Of a stretch of 19,515 nt of DNA, positions 14,749 through 19,515 are shown piece by piece. Location of the stretch: NCBI GenBank assembly GCA_002369025.1, contig DFDV01000152.1, positions 1 through 19,515 of the forward strand, written 5' to 3'. Below the pieces are notes generated by a model, which worked only from the letters and a program-made list of their open reading frames with translations, did no database searches and was not told the origin of the DNA. A program made the translations under genes and the position numbers. Numbering within the stretch: the stretch's first letter is position 1; each line of letters starts with the position of its first letter. Source of the DNA: Treponema sp. UBA3819 (GTDB lineage: Bacteria; Spirochaetota; Spirochaetia; Treponematales; Treponemataceae).

Positions 14749-16035
14749 TTACACCTCTCCCGCCAGCTTCATAAAGAGCGGCAAAAATTTTTCTACAGCG
14801 GCCTTGCCTTCTTCGCTATCTGCATCCAGTCCGCTTTTAGTCAGAATAAGGCGGGTAAAAATTTCCCGGTCGTCCAGATTTTTTATTTCCACGGCATCGT
14901 ACTGAAAAGCCCCGCCATCTGAAAACATTTTTTCCGTATCCATGATTTTCCAGCTGACAACGGATGCGTTTGCCGGAAGGGCATGTACAGCGTCTTCCAG
15001 ATAATTCTGGGCATTTATTCCTACTTCCCTCTTGTAGCAGACTTCCAGAAAAACCGGCTTGTCGGCCTGAGGAAAACGCATCAGCTGATTTTTAATGTCT
15101 TCGAGAGAACCTGAAAGCCGGCGGTAAACAAAGGGCTGGGGTGTTTCCAGTTTTTCCACAGACAGGGTTTTTTCAGCAGATGTTTTCTTGCCTTGAGAAG
15201 ATGCTTCAACTTGACCAAAAAGCACGTAATGGGGAATGTCTGCTTCATCAAAGCCCATTACAAAGGGAGAGCCTGAATAGCGTACCGCAGGATTTTTTGC
15301 CACCATGGTCGTGTAATGAATATGACCTAGGGCAATATAATCTGCCGGAGGAAAGACAGAGGGCGGAACATTTCCCAGCGTGCCCAGAACATCCAGCACT
15401 TTTACTCCGTCGTCACTTTTAACACTGCCTGCCGCTCCTGAAAGTCTTCCTTCCAAATCTGCCGCATACAGATGGCCCGTAGCAATAATTGGGAGAGGAC
15501 GCCCCTTCCGCATCTTTTCTGCTGCCTCATATACTGTGTCGTAGAGTTTTTTGTAGGCAAGGGCATAAAGGTCGCCGTCAGAAATTTTTTCAGAGAGCAG
15601 GTTTCTCAGTTCCAGTTCACGCACAAAGGGAAGAGCCATGCAGATTCCGTTTGCACTGCCATCTTCATCAAGCAGTTCAATGCACATGTCTTCCGGCGAA
15701 AGTCCGTTTATTGAACCTATAACCCGAATGTGCAGCACTTCAAGCAAATCTTTTGCAGAGTCCAGAAGCAGGGCAGAGTCATGGTTTCCGCCTGTGATGA
15801 TTACATTTTTGCAGCAGGTATCCACAAGAGATGCCAGGAAGGTGTAGTAGAGGCGGCGGGCTTCTACCGGAGGATTTGCTGTGTCAAAAATATCTCCAGC
15901 CACAATCAATGTATTTACATTTTTTTCTATAATCTGATTTTTCAGCCAGTGGAAAAAAGTCCGGGCCTCTTCGCGTCTGTCAATGTCATGCAGCTGATTT
16001 CCCAGATGCCAGTCCGCCGTGTGAATAAATCGCAA
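14749..16035 (-). CDS. sbcD: Exonuclease subunit SbcD (Mre11-like nuclease)
   Basis: A 428-residue metallophosphoesterase nuclease, partner of SbcC. Metal-site motifs: D8 and H10 in HTADWHLG, GDIFD (D48), GGNHDS (N84, H85), GHLYA and GHIHYT. The C-terminal part carries the capping domain and the SbcC-binding end. I chose TTG at 16035 as start because GGGAGG lies seven bases before it and the conserved fold begins at once (RFIHTADWHLG). The frame could extend to 16116, but that adds unconserved residues and crosses the divergent promoter. The stop is directly joined to the sbcC ATG. Expression is likely from the -10 at 16069-16074. Confidence 0.95.
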   Translation of the reverse strand: MRFIHTADWHLGNQLHDIDRREEARTFFHWLKNQIIEKNVNTLIVAGDIFDTANPPVEARRLYYTFLASLVDTCCKNVIITGGNHDSALLLDSAKDLLEVLHIRVIGSINGLSPEDMCIELLDEDGSANGICMALPFVRELELRNLLSEKISDGDLYALAYKKLYDTVYEAAEKMRKGRPLPIIATGHLYAADLEGRLSGAAGSVKSDDGVKVLDVLGTLGNVPPSVFPPADYIALGHIHYTTMVAKNPAVRYSGSPFVMGFDEADIPHYVLFGQVEASSQGKKTSAEKTLSVEKLETPQPFVYRRLSGSLEDIKNQLMRFPQADKPVFLEVCYKREVGINAQNYLEDAVHALPANASVVSWKIMDTEKMFSDGGAFQYDAVEIKNLDDREIFTRLILTKSGLDADSEEGKAAVEKFLPLFMKLAGEV

Positions 16036-16068
16036 AATTTCGCCTCCCCAACCGAAAAATATGAGGTC

Positions 16069-16101
16069 ATTATAGACTTTAAAAATCAGTCGGTCTATAA
16101 T
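16069..16101. promoter_or_regulatory. Symmetric divergent promoter between sbcD and the GerMN gene
   Basis: A perfect 9-bp inverted repeat, ATTATAGAC (16069-16077) and GTCTATAAT (16093-16101), with a 15-base spacer. Each arm supplies a TATAAT -10 for one direction and a TAGAC-type -35 for the other at 17-base spacing. Plus direction: TAGACT 16073-16078 and TATAAT 16096-16101. Minus direction: TAGACC (complement of 16092-16097) and TATAAT (complement of 16069-16074). The two promoters overlap, so they should compete or be regulated together. Confidence 0.6.
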
Positions 16102-16109
16102 ATTCCAAT

Positions 16110-16997
16110 ATGGCAAAGAAAAAGAATACTAAAAATACAAGCGGACTTGCACTGGCCTGCTGGATTCTGGGCTTTCTGGTTCTGCTGATTATATTTTTAG
16201 TTAAACTTGATGATATAAAATCTAATCTAAAATCGACACATTTTTTTGAGAGAGTTTTTGGCACAACGCCTGCCTTTATTCAAAATCACGAAGATAAAGC
16301 AGAGACTGAGCAGCATCTCCCTGAAGAAGAACGAGTCATTACGCTCAATCAGTCTTCCCAGCCCCCTGCTCAGTCACTACCTCAGACACCTCCTCCGCTG
16401 GCACCTCAGCAGGCTCAGGAAGAACCGGCTCCCGCAACATCAGCACCAAAAAAGGAAGAAAACAAAAGTCAGGCCCAGGCGGCTGCTCCTCAGCCCTCAC
16501 AGACACTTTCACAGAATTCCACAAAAAAGGAAGTTCCTTCAGCTGTTGCCCTGCCTGAACCAAAAGCGGTCATGGCTACGACAACGGCAAAACTTTGTTT
16601 TGTTTCTATTGATAACGACGGTTCAGTGAGTCGCAAGCAGATTTCGCGCACCATCACCAAAAATGACTCTCCCCTTACCGGAAACATCCAGCTGCTTCTG
16701 GCGGGCCCGAATGCAAGCGAACGCAGTAAAGGCTGCCGTTCACTTATTCCTGACGGCACAAGGCTTTTGTCGGCTTCTGTCCGTGACGGCGTAGCCCTGC
16801 TCAATTTCAGCGAGGAATTTGAATACAATCGCGTTGGCGTGGAAGGTTATCTTGGTCAGCTTATGCAGATTGTCTACACTGCTACCGAATTCAGCACGGT
16901 AAACAGCGTACAGTTCTTAATCGACGGACAGAAAAAAGAATACCTGGGTAGCGAAGGCGTGTGGATTGGTTCTCCGCTGTCACGGTCAAGTTTCTGA
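16110..16997 (+). CDS. Membrane-anchored GerMN-domain protein
   Basis: A 295-residue protein. Residues 1-12 are basic, 13-31 form one membrane helix with no signal cleavage site, about 32-75 are polar, about 80-155 are low-complexity P/Q/A/S/K-rich, and 160-287 form a GerMN domain (LIPDGTRLLSASVRDG, VALLNFSEEF, VNSVQFLIDGQ, and the final GVWIGSPLSR). GerMN is found in GerM and lipoproteins such as LpqB and is thought to act at the cell envelope or peptidoglycan; its biochemical role is unsettled. The likely topology is anchored with a periplasmic domain on a flexible tether. No Shine-Dalgarno is seen before ATG. The -10 at 16096-16101 predicts a start about two bases upstream of ATG, so the mRNA may be leaderless. 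It converges on the unknown secreted-protein gene with a 12-base gap. Confidence 0.87.
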   Translation: MAKKKNTKNTSGLALACWILGFLVLLIIFLVKLDDIKSNLKSTHFFERVFGTTPAFIQNHEDKAETEQHLPEEERVITLNQSSQPPAQSLPQTPPPLAPQQAQEEPAPATSAPKKEENKSQAQAAAPQPSQTLSQNSTKKEVPSAVALPEPKAVMATTTAKLCFVSIDNDGSVSRKQISRTITKNDSPLTGNIQLLLAGPNASERSKGCRSLIPDGTRLLSASVRDGVALLNFSEEFEYNRVGVEGYLGQLMQIVYTATEFSTVNSVQFLIDGQKKEYLGSEGVWIGSPLSRSSF

Positions 16998-17009
16998 TTT
17001 TTTCTTAGA

Positions 17010-18077
17010 TTATTCATCAATACGGTAAGAGTTCAGAATCTTCTGGAAGTAGGCTTTATTTTTTGTGTAGGCTTCGTTAAAGACTGTCAGCGTAAAGAAA
17101 GCAATGCTTCCGTTTTTTAATGTAGTCAGAATCTTAAAGTCCTGGGTTACGCTTTCTGTAGAAGGCTTGTAGTGCAGGTTGCTGATTGTGGTCTTATTGT
17201 TTTCTTTTGTGATTGAAAGCCAGGCCAGTACCGGGTAAGAATTTTCCGTTCCCAGCATCATGCGGCGGATAAGCAGGGGCAGGCGGTTTTCAGCAGAATT
17301 TTTCGGAGCCGGAATTACATCCATAGCCAGAATTGCACTGTTTCCCAAAAGCCAGAGATTGTCCATAGACTGTTTCCACTGGCTGTCCAGTTCAATCTGC
17401 TGATTTATGCCATTTTCTGTCTGATAGGTAAAATTTGCCGTTTCTGCTTTTTTCTGTTTAAAAGCATGATGTTTGTCTACCAGTGTAAGGGGCATGCCCT
17501 TAAAGTCAAAAAAAGTGTTGTCTTCAGAAGAAGAAAGCTGACCCGCTGTAACCAGACTAAATGCAGGCTTTCCGTCTACCGTAGAAATTGACTTCAGGTT
17601 AAAAATAGGAATCAGGGCGTCAAAAATCATAGTGACTTTGCCACCAAACTGTTCGTAGTCCTGGCGGACTGCAGTTTTATCCGTAAAGTAAGTGACTTTT
17701 TGCCGGCGTGATGTCAGTTCATACAGAATATCGTGGATATAATTGATTATGTCTGTATCATCCGGAGTGACGGTAGAAATAATGCGCTCGCCGGTAAGTT
17801 CTACATGGTCCTGCGAAGCGTCAATGGTAAAAAGAATGCGGATGTCTTTTTCCGCAAGCGGTTTTTTCTTGTCACTTACCATGGGCGCAAAATAGCGGAT
17901 GGCATAGGTTCCTTCATCGTAGTACAAAAAACCCGTGTAGGACTCGCGCTCAAAAGTGCTGTCCCTGTAGTAGACGTACTGACCTGACATGTCAGGCAGA
18001 AAGGATTTTACTCCCGGAAGCGCAAAGACGCTCAGAGGGAAAGAAAAAATCGCCAGCAGAAAAATAATTTTTTTCAA
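17010..18077 (-). CDS. Secreted protein of unknown function downstream of proS
   Basis: I do not recognise a family. The protein has 355 residues from the chosen TTG. It opens with a textbook signal peptide (MKKIIFLLAIFSFPLSVFA, cut likely after residue 19) and has no lipobox, so it should be periplasmic or outer-membrane associated. The mature part is mixed alpha/beta with many aromatic and Tyr-rich strands (GQYVYYRDSTF, GFLYYDEGTYAIRYFAP), no further membrane helix and no obvious catalytic motif. TTG at 18077 is preferred because GGAG lies seven bases upstream and the signal peptide starts there. ATG at 18092, inside the proS end, is the alternative (360 residues) but has no ribosome binding site. 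It follows proS directly and is probably cotranscribed. Confidence 0.8.
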   Translation of the reverse strand: MKKIIFLLAIFSFPLSVFALPGVKSFLPDMSGQYVYYRDSTFERESYTGFLYYDEGTYAIRYFAPMVSDKKKPLAEKDIRILFTIDASQDHVELTGERIISTVTPDDTDIINYIHDILYELTSRRQKVTYFTDKTAVRQDYEQFGGKVTMIFDALIPIFNLKSISTVDGKPAFSLVTAGQLSSSEDNTFFDFKGMPLTLVDKHHAFKQKKAETANFTYQTENGINQQIELDSQWKQSMDNLWLLGNSAILAMDVIPAPKNSAENRLPLLIRRMMLGTENSYPVLAWLSITKENNKTTISNLHYKPSTESVTQDFKILTTLKNGSIAFFTLTVFNEAYTKNKAYFQKILNSYRIDE

Positions 18078-18081
18078 AAAG

Positions 18082-19515
18082 CTACTCCGCATCAAGTTCT
18101 GCAAGTGCATCGCGTACAAACTGAATGGCTTTTTCAGCGGCCTTTTCAGCGGGAACAAGTTCTGCTTCAGCGGCGGCACGCGGCTTAAACTCAATGTTTG
18201 GAAGCGTCTTTTCGCCCACAGTAATGCGGAGCGGAATACCAATCAGTTCCATATCAGCGAATTTAACGCCGGGGCGTTCGTTGCGGTCATCCAGCAGAAC
18301 TTCAATACCTGCGCGGTTGAGTTCATCGTAGATTTTATCTGCCACTTCTTTCATCTGACCATCGTACTTAATTGGTACGATACAGACCTGGAAGGGAGCG
18401 GTACTCATCGTCCAGATGATGCCCTTGTCGTCGTTATGGTTTTCGATGATTGAAGCAAGGGTACGGTCTACACCGATGCCGTAGCAGCCCATAGTTGGAA
18501 TTGCTGCCTTACCGTTTACATCGAGGTAGGTAACGTTCATGCTTTTTGTATATTTTTTGCCCAGCTTAAAGATATGGCCCAGTTCGTTGCCCTTTGTGGT
18601 GTGGAAGGGATTTCCACAGTTGGGGCAGAGGTCGCCTTCTTTTACCAGACGAACATCTGCATTCAGGAAGGGTTTAAAGTCACGGACAGGTTCAACATGG
18701 CGGATGTGGAATCCTTCTTTGCCTGCACCAGTGATTGCGTCATGCATTTGAGCTGTAAGGCTGCCGTCTTCTTCCGTAGTGATGACAGACAAGTCTACAA
18801 CAAGCGGAACTTTTGCGGTAACAGGACCAACAAATCCATGGGGAGCTCCTGCATACTGCAATACTTCCTTGTCGTCTGCCAGTTCAACGGCACTTGCCTT
18901 AAGGGCAGAAGCAAGTTTAGCTTCATTTACATCAAGATCTGAGCGGATAAGCACACAGAAATATGATACGGGATAGTAGTCGCCTGCAGGGTCTTTTACC
19001 AGCTTGAACTGCTTGCCGTTTGCATCTTTGCTTAAATCGAGGGCACAGTTTTCTGCCTTGTAGATGAGGGCCTTGATGAATGTTTTTGGAGATGCGTTAA
19101 AGAATTTCTCCATGTCAGCAATGGAAAAGACATTGGGAGTAGCAACATCTTCGTATGGCAGGTCAGTTTTTACCTGAGGTTTACCATCATTTCCTACAGC
19201 TACATCGGGAGCACAAGCGGCCTTTTCTGCATTAGCAGCGTAACCGCACTTGTCGCAAAGGATAAGAGTGTCATCGCCGATAGGGCTCTCCACCATAAAT
19301 TCTTCGCTTCCTGAACCACCCATTGCGCCAGAATCAGCCTTTACCGGAATGATTTTAAGACCAAGGCGCTTAAAAATGCGGAAGTAGGCTTTTTCGTATG
19401 CATTGTAAGATTCGTCCAGAGACTCGTCAGACGCATTTATTGTGTAAGCGTCCATCATGGTAAATTCGCGGCCACGCATAACGCCGTAGCGGGGACGGAT
19501 TTCATCACGATATTT
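18082..19515 (-). CDS. proS: Prolyl-tRNA synthetase, bacterial type, 5' end outside window
   Basis: Cytosolic class II aminoacyl-tRNA synthetase charging tRNA-Pro. 477 residues are visible; the N-terminus with motif 1 is beyond 19515. The frame enters at motif 2 (RDEIRPRYGVMRGREF), continues with MMDAYT, and then an insertion editing domain of the YbaK type (about 140-280 of the visible part) characteristic of the long bacterial ProRS. Motif 3 is GCYGIGVDRTLASIIE, followed by KGIIWTMSTAPFQV and the anticodon-binding domain (LDDRNERPGVKFADMELIGIP). Two CxxC pairs, CDKC and CPNC, flank the editing domain and may bind zinc. The stop overlaps the preceding-frame region of the downstream secreted-protein gene. 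Identity is secure. Confidence 0.97.
   Translation of the reverse strand, partial: KYRDEIRPRYGVMRGREFTMMDAYTINASDESLDESYNAYEKAYFRIFKRLGLKIIPVKADSGAMGGSGSEEFMVESPIGDDTLILCDKCGYAANAEKAACAPDVAVGNDGKPQVKTDLPYEDVATPNVFSIADMEKFFNASPKTFIKALIYKAENCALDLSKDANGKQFKLVKDPAGDYYPVSYFCVLIRSDLDVNEAKLASALKASAVELADDKEVLQYAGAPHGFVGPVTAKVPLVVDLSVITTEEDGSLTAQMHDAITGAGKEGFHIRHVEPVRDFKPFLNADVRLVKEGDLCPNCGNPFHTTKGNELGHIFKLGKKYTKSMNVTYLDVNGKAAIPTMGCYGIGVDRTLASIIENHNDDKGIIWTMSTAPFQVCIVPIKYDGQMKEVADKIYDELNRAGIEVLLDDRNERPGVKFADMELIGIPLRITVGEKTLPNIEFKPRAAAEAELVPAEKAAEKAIQFVRDALAELDAE

Noticed and set aside
14749..16116. Longer SbcD frame starting at 16116
   Set aside because: It crosses the divergent promoter and adds residues with no resemblance to SbcD, whose conserved start is at 16035 after GGGAGG.
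16998..17009. Terminator in the 12-base convergent gap
   Set aside because: It contains a T-run but no inverted repeat next to it; too short to judge.

Overview
The window reads as chromosomal DNA from a diderm anaerobe, most likely a Treponema-like spirochaete. The basis is the gene mix, the AT-leaning but mixed codon use, and a family-3 amino-acid-binding protein with a cleavable Sec signal and no lipobox cysteine, which implies a periplasm. This is inference from protein style, because no marker rRNA is present; an anaerobic clostridial relative is the main alternative. Coding density is high and no stretch over about 165 bases lacks a gene. I see no tRNA, rRNA, CRISPR array, transposase or phage gene.

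Layout. (1) 1-2809, plus strand: the 3' part of feoB (ferrous iron permease), followed after one base by a small fusion gene that joins a FeoB-associated Cys-rich membrane domain to a heavy-metal-associated (HMA) domain. (2) 2801-3943, minus: a PLP trans-sulfuration enzyme of the cystathionine gamma-synthase/lyase family, converging on and overlapping the fusion gene by 9 bases. (3) 4036-8095, minus: a five-gene operon, in transcription order a URO-D-superfamily protein with a methyltransferase-type zinc motif, a periplasmic binding protein, two permeases and an ATPase of a polar amino-acid ABC importer. (4) 8252-11347, minus: a large hybrid sensor histidine kinase with two receiver domains. 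(5) 11512-16035, minus: sbcD-sbcC, the Mre11/Rad50-type nuclease complex. (6) 16110-16997, plus: a membrane-anchored GerMN-domain protein, divergent from sbcD. (7) 17010-19515, minus: prolyl-tRNA synthetase (5' end outside the window) overlapping a downstream secreted protein of unknown function.

The most interesting signal is regulatory. The promoter of the methyltransferase-like/ABC operon and the promoter of the trans-sulfuration gene carry nearly the same 19-base sequence (18 of 19 identical), in the same orientation and overlapping the -35 box in both. This ties the transporter, the URO-D-like protein and the PLP enzyme into one probable regulon, and suggests uptake and processing of a sulfur-containing or S-methylated amino acid. 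The substrate and the regulator are not shown by the sequence. Other notable points are the FeoB-associated/HMA fusion, whose linker is a GC-rich block with tandem hairpins; a GC-rich inverted-repeat element after sbcC; and a symmetric divergent promoter between sbcD and the GerMN gene that would give the latter an almost leaderless mRNA.
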